This document shows positions 7,166 through 14,776 of a stretch of DNA of 43,201 nucleotides, one piece after another. The stretch lies in NCBI RefSeq assembly GCF_000308675.1, contig NZ_BAGE01000123.1, positions 1 to 43,201 of the forward strand, written 5' to 3'. Under the pieces are notes generated by a model, which worked only from the letters and a program-made list of their open reading frames with translations, was not told the origin of the DNA and did no database searches. Numbering within the stretch: the stretch's first letter is position 1; every line of letters starts with the position of its first letter. The translations under genes were made by a program, and so were the position numbers. Origin of the DNA: Nocardia paucivorans NBRC 100373. GTDB taxonomy: Bacteria > Actinomycetota > Actinomycetes > Mycobacteriales > Mycobacteriaceae.

Positions 7166-8170
7166 TCAGTCCTGGTGTCGAGCCGTCACGGCCTGATCGA
7201 GCAGGGTGGCGTCCACGTGCGCGGCCCATGTGGCGATCGCGGCAGTGCTGTTCAACTCGTCCCCGCCCCAGCTCCAGCGCAGATGCCGGAGACTGAGGTC
7301 GGGAGCGAGGCTGGAGCCTGAGAACCAGGTTCCTGGTCCGTGGTCGGTGGGTTTGGCAGCGCTGTACCCCACCACGCCGATGGCGTTTTCGGCAGGTCGT
7401 GGACGTAGCGTGAGGCCGGATTCGAGGCAGTGCAGGATGAACTCGGCCTCGTTGAACGCCTCGATCGCCGCCGTACGCACCAGCCGCTCCACGCTGTAGC
7501 GCTCGGGCTCTGACCAGCCGTGGCGCTCAGCGATCTCGGACTCGGCGCGGGTGGCCCAACGCCGCTTCGGGGTCGACATATCCACTCGCGGTGCTACCGG
7601 AGACCATTCGTCGGGACGTAGTCCGTGCGTCTTGCGGAAGAACAGAGTGATCAGCTCATGGGCTACCGCAACATGATCGGTGCCCGCCGGGATCGAGTCG
7701 ATCACGACACCGGCACAGAGATCGAGCAGTTCATAGTGCAAGCGAGACGATTCCACCCCCGCGTCGTTCGGATCGTCGTGGGCGTCCATCAGCCTGTGTA
7801 TGTGCGCCTCGATCGCCGAGAGCGCCGCGCTGTCGACCGGGTAGTCGGCGGCGAAACCGGACAGCACCTCGGTCCAAAGGCGGTAGGTGCTCTCCACGTC
7901 GAGCGGTATGTATCCTGTTCCGGCGATTCGCTCTGTGCAGCGCAGCAGCGCCACCGAGCACGGCGAGCACAGGAATGCGTCGTCACCGCGGTGCTCGCAT
8001 GAGCGACCGGCGATCGCGTCCAGTACTGAGCCGAGAAACTCGTCGGCGCAGCAAACGTCGCTCAGATAACACGACCCGCAGGTACATGCCCACTGGCGTG
8101 CAGTCCGATGACGAGGAAAATCTCCGGGGTTCACCGAGATCCGCAAATCGCCGGCGTCCATGATCTCCAT
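7166..8170 (-). CDS. Cys-rich protein with relaxase-C-terminus-like region
   Basis: 334 aa from ATG 8170 (ATG 8161 is an alternative). The N-terminus holds several cysteines (CTCGSC, DVCCADE, SCEHRGDDAFLCSPC) that could bind zinc. The middle is helical. The C-terminal 110 aa include RRWATRAESEIAERHGWSE, LTLRPRP, VVGYSAAKP and WFSGSSLAPDLSLRHLRWSW. As I recall, the last two blocks match the C-terminal region of actinobacterial MOB relaxases (a GYSVAL...W-GG-LA-DLTLP-LR-W pattern). No HUH or relaxase catalytic motif is present. It may be a mobilisation accessory protein or a domain exchange product. Not in an operon. Confidence 0.55.
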   Translation of the reverse strand: MEIMDAGDLRISVNPGDFPRHRTARQWACTCGSCYLSDVCCADEFLGSVLDAIAGRSCEHRGDDAFLCSPCSVALLRCTERIAGTGYIPLDVESTYRLWTEVLSGFAADYPVDSAALSAIEAHIHRLMDAHDDPNDAGVESSRLHYELLDLCAGVVIDSIPAGTDHVAVAHELITLFFRKTHGLRPDEWSPVAPRVDMSTPKRRWATRAESEIAERHGWSEPERYSVERLVRTAAIEAFNEAEFILHCLESGLTLRPRPAENAIGVVGYSAAKPTDHGPGTWFSGSSLAPDLSLRHLRWSWGGDELNSTAAIATWAAHVDATLLDQAVTARHQD

Positions 8171-8238
8171 TCGCTGATGGTCGCAGCCCGCACCGACATT
8201 CAGGCGCAGATGTAGGGGGCAGCAGAGATGATCGAGGA

Positions 8239-8889
8239 GTGCACCGACCGACCTGGCCCGCTGGATCTCTCGTGACGATCGACGTCGAACCCGGCGGCCG
8301 CACCAGCCCGTACGGTTACCTCGGTGCCGCCGAAATCGGAGGGAGCACCGTCGAACAGACCCGGTTGTGGAAATTCCGGTCCCCGTTGTATCGGTGGCCG
8401 CGTGCCATCACGGATCCGGCGCCGGGGTTCGAGCAGGTATGGCCGCTTGTCGACGCCTTCGTCGGTGATCGTCTCGTCGGCGCCTACGGTGCGTCCTACG
8501 ATGTCCGCCAGCTGAACAGGCTCAGCGCCGCGGCCGGCATCGCTACCCGCGCCATTCCCTTTGTCGACGGATTGGCCCTGGCACGGTCGCTGCTCCCCGA
8601 CGACCGGCACAACCTCCAGGCAGTGATGCTGGCCCTGAACCTGTCGCGGCCGGAATTCGAACGCCGACGCCGACAGCGAACCACGTCGGGACTCACACGC
8701 AAATGGCTCCTCCACGACGCGGAAGACGATGCCTTGGCCTGCGCCCTGCTGTTCCTTCACGCGGCAGCACACAGGCTGGATATCAACCGGATCATGGCCA
8801 CCCATAACCTCGGGTTGCTCTGGCTCGAGCACCGACCTCCCAACTCCGCCGCCGCACCGAAAACACGCGAGAGCGGGGCGTTTCCGTGA
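8239..8889 (+). CDS. DEDDh 3'-5' exonuclease (DnaQ-like)
   Basis: 216 aa from GTG 8239; GTG 8272, just before the first motif, is an alternative. Exo I is VTIDVEP (D15, E17). Exo II is VGAYGASYDVRQL (D88), and FVDGLALARSLLPDDRHNLQ is the middle helix region. Exo III is LLHDAEDDALACALL (H159, D164), the H-x(4)-D of DEDDh enzymes. This gives a metal-dependent 3'-5' exonuclease like DNA polymerase III epsilon or RNase T. It stands alone, divergent from the Cys-rich gene. It may act in element DNA maintenance or RNA trimming; the target is unknown. Confidence 0.82.
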   Translation: MHRPTWPAGSLVTIDVEPGGRTSPYGYLGAAEIGGSTVEQTRLWKFRSPLYRWPRAITDPAPGFEQVWPLVDAFVGDRLVGAYGASYDVRQLNRLSAAAGIATRAIPFVDGLALARSLLPDDRHNLQAVMLALNLSRPEFERRRRQRTTSGLTRKWLLHDAEDDALACALLFLHAAAHRLDINRIMATHNLGLLWLEHRPPNSAAAPKTRESGAFP

Positions 8890-8998
8890 TCGGGGCCCGT
8901 TAATCGGCGGTTACCGGGCGCTTGGGATTCGGGCCACGACTCATTTTGTGTCACTGGCCGGGTGTAGCGTGAATGCGGCCTCTGGAGTGTTTCGGGGG

Positions 8999-9100
8999 CG
9001 TGCTCCCCGCGCCTGCGGGGGTGACTTGGGTGAGGCACTGGCAGCTCACCGGGTCTTGGGCCCGCAACCGCGGGTGATTTTCCCCGCGCCTGCGGGGTCG
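8999..9100. repeat. Degenerate CRISPR-like (type I-E-like) repeat remnant
   Basis: GTGCTCCCCGCGCCTGCGGG followed by GGTGA at about 9000-9024 strongly resembles actinobacterial type I-E CRISPR repeats. The core CCCCGCGCCTGCGGGG recurs exactly at 9082-9097, and a diverged copy (CCCGCAACCGCGGGTGATT) lies at 9061-9079. The intervals (about 55 and 22 bases) are not the regular 61-bp unit, and no cas gene is in the window. A decayed array end or solitary repeat is likely; chance GC-rich hairpins are the alternative. Confidence 0.4.
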
Positions 9101-9164
9101 TAGTCCGGCCGCCGAGTGTGAGTGCGGCCGAATCCGGCGCGTCCGCGCCCCGAAAGATGAGTTC

Positions 9165-9198
9165 GGCTTCGGCCGGTGGTCGAGCACCGGCCGAAGCC
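9165..9198. promoter_or_regulatory. Perfect 14-bp inverted repeat upstream of the 545-aa gene
   Basis: GGCTTCGGCCGGTG (9165-9178) pairs perfectly with CACCGGCCGAAGCC (9185-9198) around a 6-base loop, ending 23 bases before the ATG at 9222. It lies in the leader directly before the SD (GGAGAGGGAGG). No U-run follows, so an operator or RNA control element for the three-gene unit is more likely than a terminator. Confidence 0.6.
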
Positions 9199-9221
9199 CT
9201 GACGGAGAGGGAGGTCTCCGC

Positions 9222-10859
9222 ATGTCCAGTATGCGCCCCTATAGTCGAATCCTGTCCGACGCCGACCGCGCGTTGACCGCGGCCGAGCAGGCCGTGATCG
9301 ACCGCAGCTGCCGCACCGTCACCGACATCCGGGTGCGCCGGGCGGTGTTCCGGCTCTCCGGCGCGAGCATGAAACCCTTCGACGCACCACTTTTCGGCCC
9401 GCCGGCGCCGGGTGCGGTGCTGAGCTTGGGCCGCCGGGATCGGATCCTGGTCGTCTCCAGCGAGGTCGAGGTCTGGGATCAGGACCGCGTCGACGACCAG
9501 ACCCTGGCCCCGGACGGCGAGCCCGACGCCGGAGAATTCGCCTTCGTCACCGGCGTCACCGTGGCCGCCGACGGTTCCGAGGCCCGCCACGACGAGCGCC
9601 AGGACGAACGCGACGCCGAACGCCGTCGCCGCGCCGTACTCGATGACCGGATCCGTGTCCTGATCACCACCGCACCCGATCGGGAATACCCCGCCGCCGA
9701 CGATCCGGCTCTGTCCCGGGTTACCGGACTGTCGTTGGTTCCCAGGGCTGTCGGTGGCGGGGGCTACGCCGAGGCGATCTACGTCGACCCCGAGGCTCGG
9801 ACAGTGTGGCTGCGCGTTTACAACGGCCGTGACGGAGATGACTGGGCCTCGAACAACGCTCCCGGCTACCGGGTGTGGCGGATGCCGCTGACCGCCGAGC
9901 GTGCCGCGCTGATCGCGGACCTACGCACCGAATACGAGCTCGACAGCTGGCTCGAGCACGGCTTCACCGCCGAAACCGCCGCGGTGTTCATCGCCGCCGG
10001 GTGGAGCGCGATCGAGACCCCGATAGCCCTGAACGCATTCCGCGTCGAGGGCCCCGAGGACGCTCGCCTGCTGCTGGCCCGCACTCCCGAGCAGTGGCGT
10101 GACCTCGGCTGGAACGAAGACCACTACCCGGCCGAGACCCGGCGGTTCTCATCCGCCGATGCCGCCCGGCTGGGCGAGGCCGGGATCACCTGCGCCGAAG
10201 CCACCGCCCGCTACACCAGCGGACACACCACCGTCGAGGACATCATCGCCGCCCGTGCGCCGCAGATCCCGGCCACCGCCACCCGCGTCTACCTGCGCTC
10301 GCGGCGTTGGTTCGCCGGTTTCGGGATGCGCGTGATCACCGATGACGCGACCGCCGCGCAACAGTACCTGGACCGCAGGGCCGAGGAGTGGGACTGCGAG
10401 ATCACCGCCGATGACGCTCGCATCATCCACGCCACCAATAAATGGACGCTCTGCGAAACACCTTCCGGAGGACTGGAACTTGTGGCCGCCCGGTGGATCG
10501 GCGCAGACACCCGACCCAACACCTTGTCGCCGGTCGTCGAAGCCGCCATCACCACAGTCGTCGACACCCGGGAGCAGAGCCTGCTCACCGACACCGGGTT
10601 CTGGCGGCCGGTGCTCACCGCGACCCATCACCAGGCCGGTGAGGTCGACCGCCACGAGGACCGCTCCGCCGGCTGGAGCGTCAACCGCACCCTCATCCGT
10701 CACCAGTACACCCTCGCCCACGGAAACACCGTCACCTGGTGGGAACTCGGCATCCGCGAGGGCGGAATGGTCGGCGGCGAGGGCGAGAGCTACGAACGCA
10801 GCAGGCTCTACACCAGCGGGACCGCCGCCTGTGCGGCGTTCCGCACCGAACACCCCTAG
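9222..10859 (+). CDS. 545-aa protein of unknown function
   Basis: ATG 9222 with a strong SD (GGAGAGGGAGG). No family recognised. Residues about 100-150 are highly charged (SEARHDERQDERDAERRRR), followed by a domain with VYNGRDGDDWASNN. Next is a stretch of short repeated helices with a shared pattern (AAVFIAAGWSAIE, DLGWNEDHY, AARLGEAGITCAEA) that looks like tandem helix-hairpin units. The C-terminal 160 aa are strand-rich (TREQSLLTDTGFWRPVLT, HQYTLAHGNTVTWWELGIRE). No membrane segment or signal peptide. It precedes the serine recombinase by 33 bases in the same direction, so co-transcription is likely. It may assist recombination or be element cargo. Confidence 0.8.
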   Translation: MSSMRPYSRILSDADRALTAAEQAVIDRSCRTVTDIRVRRAVFRLSGASMKPFDAPLFGPPAPGAVLSLGRRDRILVVSSEVEVWDQDRVDDQTLAPDGEPDAGEFAFVTGVTVAADGSEARHDERQDERDAERRRRAVLDDRIRVLITTAPDREYPAADDPALSRVTGLSLVPRAVGGGGYAEAIYVDPEARTVWLRVYNGRDGDDWASNNAPGYRVWRMPLTAERAALIADLRTEYELDSWLEHGFTAETAAVFIAAGWSAIETPIALNAFRVEGPEDARLLLARTPEQWRDLGWNEDHYPAETRRFSSADAARLGEAGITCAEATARYTSGHTTVEDIIAARAPQIPATATRVYLRSRRWFAGFGMRVITDDATAAQQYLDRRAEEWDCEITADDARIIHATNKWTLCETPSGGLELVAARWIGADTRPNTLSPVVEAAITTVVDTREQSLLTDTGFWRPVLTATHHQAGEVDRHEDRSAGWSVNRTLIRHQYTLAHGNTVTWWELGIREGGMVGGEGESYERSRLYTSGTAACAAFRTEHP

Positions 10860-10892
10860 CACAAGGATTTCTTCAACAAACCAGGAAGGGCC

Positions 10893-12107
10893 ATGACCTT
10901 TCAGTTCGGACCTCCCATCGACCTTACTGACCTGCCGAACTTCGGGAAGACGGACATACGTGCCCGTCGCTCGGTGTTCGTCGGCCGCGTCTCGACCAAG
11001 GACAATCAGAATCCCGCCTCGTCGCTGCCGCGGCAGGTGGCCCTCGCCTCGCAACGGCTGGAGGCCGGCGAGGAGTTCATCGCCTACTTCTGGGACGTCG
11101 AGTCCGGGATGTTGCCCCCGCAGCTGCGCGGCCTCGCACCGCAGGAGATGTATGAGGCGCTTGACGTGCCGCTTCCCCGCGACGGTGGACTGCAAGACCT
11201 GGTGGACCGGGCCGAGCAACTGGGCATCACCCATGTGCTGGCCGAGCGTTCGGATCGGGTGGCACGCGCCATGCTGACCAGCCTCACCGTCGAGCACGAG
11301 CTGGGCAAGGCCGGGGTGGAGGTGATCTATGCAAACGAACCGGTCGGCGGCACCGAATCAGGACGGCTACGCACCCGCCGCTACAGCCAGGTGGATGCGG
11401 AAATCTATCGGACCACGCTGATGGAGATGTCGATGGGCGGGCAGACCCAGCACGCCCTCAACGGCTGGAACCACGGCTACCCGCCCTACCCCTACACCAC
11501 GGTGATCGACGAGACCGCCCCGGCGCCGGCGAGGGGACGCTTCGGCGCGATGCGGCCGAAGCGCAAACTCGTTCCCCATCCCGACCCGCGCCGGTTCGAC
11601 GCGGCCCGGCAGTTGTGCCGCCTACGACGGGAGGAGCACCTGAAGGCGGCGCAGATCATCGCCATCCTGGCCGCAGAACCCGACCGGTACCCGATCGAGG
11701 GCCGGTGGACGCACAACCTGGTGGAGGGCCTGATCGCCAACCCGAAGCTCACCGGCCACCAGGTCTACAACCGGCGAGCGACCCGCACCGGCCGCCCCGG
11801 GTCTTCCCGCCAGAATCCGGTCTCGGAGTGGGTGTGGTCGCCGAACATCGTGCACGAGCCGGTCATCAGCGTGCAGGAATGGAAACAAGCCCAACAAGTC
11901 ACCGCGACGCTGCGCGCGAGCTCAGAGGACGGCGCGCTGGCGGGTATCCGCGCCGCGGCCCGTCGGCTGGGGCTCACCGTCACCGCGGTCAGCAGCAGTG
12001 ACACGCACACGGTGTGCCGGATCGGGGAGCGGACAGTGGTCTTGCCCACCCCGATCCCGGACATGGTCGCGCATCAGGTGATCGCCGACATGGAGAAGCC
12101 GAGGTGA
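10893..12107 (+). CDS. Serine recombinase (resolvase plus recombinase domain)
   Basis: 404 aa from ATG 10893 with SD AGGAAGG. FVGRVSTKDNQNPASSLPRQ places the catalytic Ser at residue 34, and the active-site arginine region is ERSDRVAR. The 'recombinase' domain follows: SMGGQTQHALNGWNHGYPPY, QIIAILAAEPDRYPIEGRWT, LVEGLIANPKLTGHQVYNRR and EWVWSPNIVHEPVISVQEW. The C-terminus is short; I see no cysteine zinc ribbon or long coiled coil, unlike typical large serine integrases (450-700 aa). It could be a minimal integrase, an invertase-like enzyme or a degenerate form. Its stop overlaps the GTG of the HicB-like gene, so the two are coupled. Confidence 0.88.
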   Translation: MTFQFGPPIDLTDLPNFGKTDIRARRSVFVGRVSTKDNQNPASSLPRQVALASQRLEAGEEFIAYFWDVESGMLPPQLRGLAPQEMYEALDVPLPRDGGLQDLVDRAEQLGITHVLAERSDRVARAMLTSLTVEHELGKAGVEVIYANEPVGGTESGRLRTRRYSQVDAEIYRTTLMEMSMGGQTQHALNGWNHGYPPYPYTTVIDETAPAPARGRFGAMRPKRKLVPHPDPRRFDAARQLCRLRREEHLKAAQIIAILAAEPDRYPIEGRWTHNLVEGLIANPKLTGHQVYNRRATRTGRPGSSRQNPVSEWVWSPNIVHEPVISVQEWKQAQQVTATLRASSEDGALAGIRAAARRLGLTVTAVSSSDTHTVCRIGERTVVLPTPIPDMVAHQVIADMEKPR

Positions 12108-12580
12108 GCCAGAGCATCGAGTGCCGGGCCAACAGGCGCGGTCGGATCTGGGTGGCGCACGTGCCCGAGCACGGGGTGTACGGGTACGGGCGGACGCTGA
12201 ACGCGGTGCGCGAGAGCATCGAGGACGGGCTCGCGCACGTCGGTGTGACCGCGGAGGTCACCGTCATCGCGGTGACACCGGAGCTGGAGCACCTGCGGTC
12301 CGTCGAGGACACCTACACGATGGCCTTGCGCGAGGCGGTGGCCTCCCTAATGCTGTGCTCGACAACGCCGGGGGACATCGCCTCGGCAACAGGAGTACCG
12401 ACCACACGAGTAAAAGCGCTCCTTGCAGAACTCCCCGACCGGATCGACGCGCCGAGCCCCGATCCCGACTCCTGCCACGTCGAATACGTTCTCGAGGCAG
12501 CAATCCCGACCATCCGTGACGCTTTGGACCCGACGGAGCGAGGACGCTCTGCCGAGAACCAGGGGGCACTCGACGAGTGA
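12104..12580 (+). CDS. HicB-like protein with helix-turn-helix
   Basis: 158 aa from GTG 12104, overlapping the recombinase stop (GTGA). The first 50 aa (ECRANRRGRIWVAHVPEHGV, GRTLNAVRESIEDGLAHV) match the HicB antitoxin/partial RNase-H-like fold, which begins with a strand pair and a 'T-x-x-A-x-x-x-I' helix. Residues about 80-115 (LREAVASLMLCSTTPGDIAS, ATGVPTTRVKALLAELP) look like a helix-turn-helix. No HicA toxin neighbours it. Coupling to a recombinase gene suggests it regulates that unit or partners the recombinase. The HicB assignment is by pattern only. Confidence 0.65.
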   Translation: MSQSIECRANRRGRIWVAHVPEHGVYGYGRTLNAVRESIEDGLAHVGVTAEVTVIAVTPELEHLRSVEDTYTMALREAVASLMLCSTTPGDIASATGVPTTRVKALLAELPDRIDAPSPDPDSCHVEYVLEAAIPTIRDALDPTERGRSAENQGALDE

Positions 12581-12609
12581 TGCGCTGCGGCGCACCCTGT
12601 TCCGGGTCC

Positions 12610-12807
12610 ATGGCTCGAGGAGGCTACCGTAGCCCCCACGGGGAACGCGCGAGATATCGGGCCGCCGGCCCGATGCGTTGCTTCGGAGTACGCCGGAACC
12701 CGCAGGGCGCGGGATATATCGGTGTGCCATGGCATCCGCCGTGCGGGCGGCATGGGCGGGCCGAGGCGTATAGTTCTCGGCGGCACGCCTACGCGTGCCC
12801 GCTCTGA
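12610..12807 (+). CDS. 65-aa Cys/His-containing protein
   Basis: ATG 12610 (a GTG/ATG-rich extension reaches 12577). The sequence is basic and contains C/H residues in MRCFGVRRNPQGAGYIGVPW, HPPCGRHGRAEAYSSRR and a final YACPL, which might form a small zinc site. Codon composition is reasonable. No family recognised. It follows the HicB-like gene by 29 bases. Confidence 0.4.
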   Translation: MARGGYRSPHGERARYRAAGPMRCFGVRRNPQGAGYIGVPWHPPCGRHGRAEAYSSRRHAYACPL

Positions 12808-12939
12808 GTCGTGATGGCCCACGTCCGTCACGACGGCGAAGACAGGGTTCTCCGAATTGCGTAGTAGCAGTTATCTCCTGGTCATTCGTTTGTCCATGGC
12901 GGGACTGGGCGTGGGCCGTCCCGCGAGATGGAGTACGCA

Positions 12940-13877
12940 ATGACGAAAAACCGCAGCCACAAGTCCGCGATTCGCGCACACCAGGCCCAGATCGGGGCAC
13001 CGTACATGGTCGCCCGCCAGCAGCTCGGTGTCCCCGAATCGGGCGCGCTGTCTTCTCCCGACGCGGTTCCCGCCGGTGTGGACATTCTCCCACCGTTGAA
13101 AGACTGGACCCGGCCGAGCTATTGCCGGTTCTGGACCGAGACGGCTGCCGAGCACAGACCGTTGATGGCAGTGGCCGTCAGCTTGGGCCTCGATGGTGGG
13201 AGCTCGATGATCTGGTCCGCGACACCGCCGGGCAGAACCGGCCCACCGAGCAGCGGGATCTGTGGATCAGTTTCGGCGGTCGACTCTTCATGACCAAGCG
13301 CGAGCACCTGCCCGCGATCGCTGCCGCACTCGATGCCGAGGGCGCCCTGCCGCGCTTGATCGTGTACGCGGCGCCCGATGCCGCGCACTGCGACCACGCC
13401 ACGTGCCGCCGCCGGCGCGGCGAACCGCCCATACCACGGAAGACACCGCCACGGGCACCGGCCCCACGGACACCAGCGGTGTTCGGGCCTATGCTCGGGC
13501 TGGCCGAGGCGATGGAACAACACCCGCAACTCAGCGACGAAGGAATGGGTATCGGCCGGTACCGCGGCCTGCACCGAGCCGAACTCGCCGCCAATCGCAC
13601 GAGCCTGGCCGGGCGGGAGGCGTCGGTGCTGGAAATCGCTGCCTGGCTGCGCGGAAATATCGCACCCGTCAAAATCCCTACGGTCGGCAGCTGCGACATG
13701 AAGCACGTGGTGGAGAACGCCATCGGCAGGTATGTATCCAACGGTGAGTTCATCGCCGCGGCACTCATCGCCGGGTATCCGCACCGATATGCAGATGGTC
13801 CGAACGCTCAGTTTGGAATGAGTGCGCGCGACGTGCGCCGGATGAGGAACGTGGGAGGATCCGCCCCGTCGGCGTAG
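12940..13877 (+). pseudogene. Unknown element protein, frameshifted
   Basis: The first frame from ATG 12940 reads MTKNRSHKSAIRAHQAQIGA, PYMVARQQLGVPE, a short N-terminal motif seen in front of various actinobacterial element proteins. Near 13095 the coding signal moves to another frame (VERLDPAELLPVLDRDG, ISFGGRLFMTKREHLPAIAA) and continues to 13877, while the first frame degenerates. One indel in a gene of about 312 aa fits. The second part has a Pro-rich linker, GLAEAMEQHPQLSDEGMGIG and a C-terminal Arg-rich helix. A separate downstream gene starting at ATG 13290 is the alternative. Function unknown. Confidence 0.55.
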
Positions 13878-13992
13878 CGCCGGCCCCGGCGGAGCAGACC
13901 TTCGGCTGGCTCGGTGATTTCCTCGGGGCGGGCCGGAGAAATTTTTCTGGGGACGAGTGCACGCTCGGGCCCGAAATCGCCTCTTAGTTGGT

Positions 13993-14238
13993 ATGAGTGC
14001 AGTGATGCTCGCCAGCTTGGGTGCCGGGCTGGCAGGAAATGTGGTGGCGGTCCTGAGGTTGTGGCTGCGGCTACGGTGGAAGACCGCTCAACAGACTGGG
14101 CACGGTCAGCAGCTGACCGAGCTCGCCAGAGTGCTGCCCTCCGGCAGCTCGGTGGACTTCCGGCACGATTCCGGGGGTCTGCATACGAAACTGACCGTCG
14201 GGACGGGGAGGGCGCGGGAACAGCGTGGACGACTCTGA
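13993..14238 (+). CDS. Small membrane-anchored protein preceding sigma factor
   Basis: About 81 aa from ATG 13993. Residues 4-24 (VMLASLGAGLAGNVVAVLRLWL) are hydrophobic and likely membrane-embedded. A basic segment and a small strand-rich tail (LPSGSSVDFRHDSGGLHTKL) follow. Its 3' end overlaps the sigma-factor start by 14 bases, so the genes are coupled. It could be an anti-sigma-like or effector partner, but has no recognised anti-sigma motif. Confidence 0.55.
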   Translation: MSAVMLASLGAGLAGNVVAVLRLWLRLRWKTAQQTGHGQQLTELARVLPSGSSVDFRHDSGGLHTKLTVGTGRAREQRGRL

Positions 14239-14776
14239 GCATGGGGGCGCTGACGTACGCCTTCCCGACGAGCTCACCTTCACCAGGAGTGCAGTCGATC
14301 TGGAGGCGGAATTCGCCGACTTCTACCGCGCCTCGGTGGCGAAGCTGATCCGGTTTCTGGTGTTGCAAGGCGCGCAGATCGCGGATGCGGCCGAGATCGC
14401 CCAGGAGGTGATGGCCAAGGCGTGGCAGTCCTGGCCGGCGCTGGAGTCGCCGATGGCCTGGGCGCGGGTGACGGCCAGCCGCGCATTGGTCCGGCGGATC
14501 GCCGCGGTGGAGGAGGACTTGATCGAGGATTTCACGGAGCGCTCGGCGCTGTTGTCCACAGGCTCCGATATCGACGAATGGATCGAGAGCGACCACTATC
14601 ACCAGCTGGTGACAGCCCTGCCACCGCGTCAGCGGCAGGTAATGGTGTAGACGCTGGAAGGCTACGACCCCACCCAGATCGGCGAACTGCTCCAGCTCAA
14701 CCCGGCGACCGTCCGCTCCAACCTGCGCAAAGCGCGCCGCACCATCGCCACGCACTTGGAAGAAGGCGAGCAGTGA
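14225..14776 (+). pseudogene. ECF-type sigma factor interrupted by an amber codon
   Basis: From GTG 14225 the protein shows sigma region 2 (LEAEFADFYRASVAKLIRFL, AAEIAQEVMAKAWQSWPAL) and enters region 4 at HYHQLVTALPPRQRQVMV. A TAG follows at 14648-14650. The same frame then continues with TLEGYDPTQIGELLQLNPAT and VRSNLRKARRTI, exactly the region 4 helix-turn-helix, to TGA 14774-14776. Family members usually have Trp or another residue here, so TGG to TAG is likely. The truncated product would lack -35 recognition. Its final stop overlaps the next ATG (TGATG). It may be a true pseudogene, a suppressed stop or a sequencing error. Confidence 0.8.

Noticed and set aside
8757..9590. Minus-strand 277-aa open frame
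   Set aside because: Covers the CRISPR-like repeats and the antisense of two genes; the PAPAG-type residues are translated repeats.
10149..11297. Minus-strand 382-aa open frame
   Set aside because: Antisense shadow of the 545-aa protein and serine recombinase, both of which have clear SDs and, for the latter, catalytic motifs.
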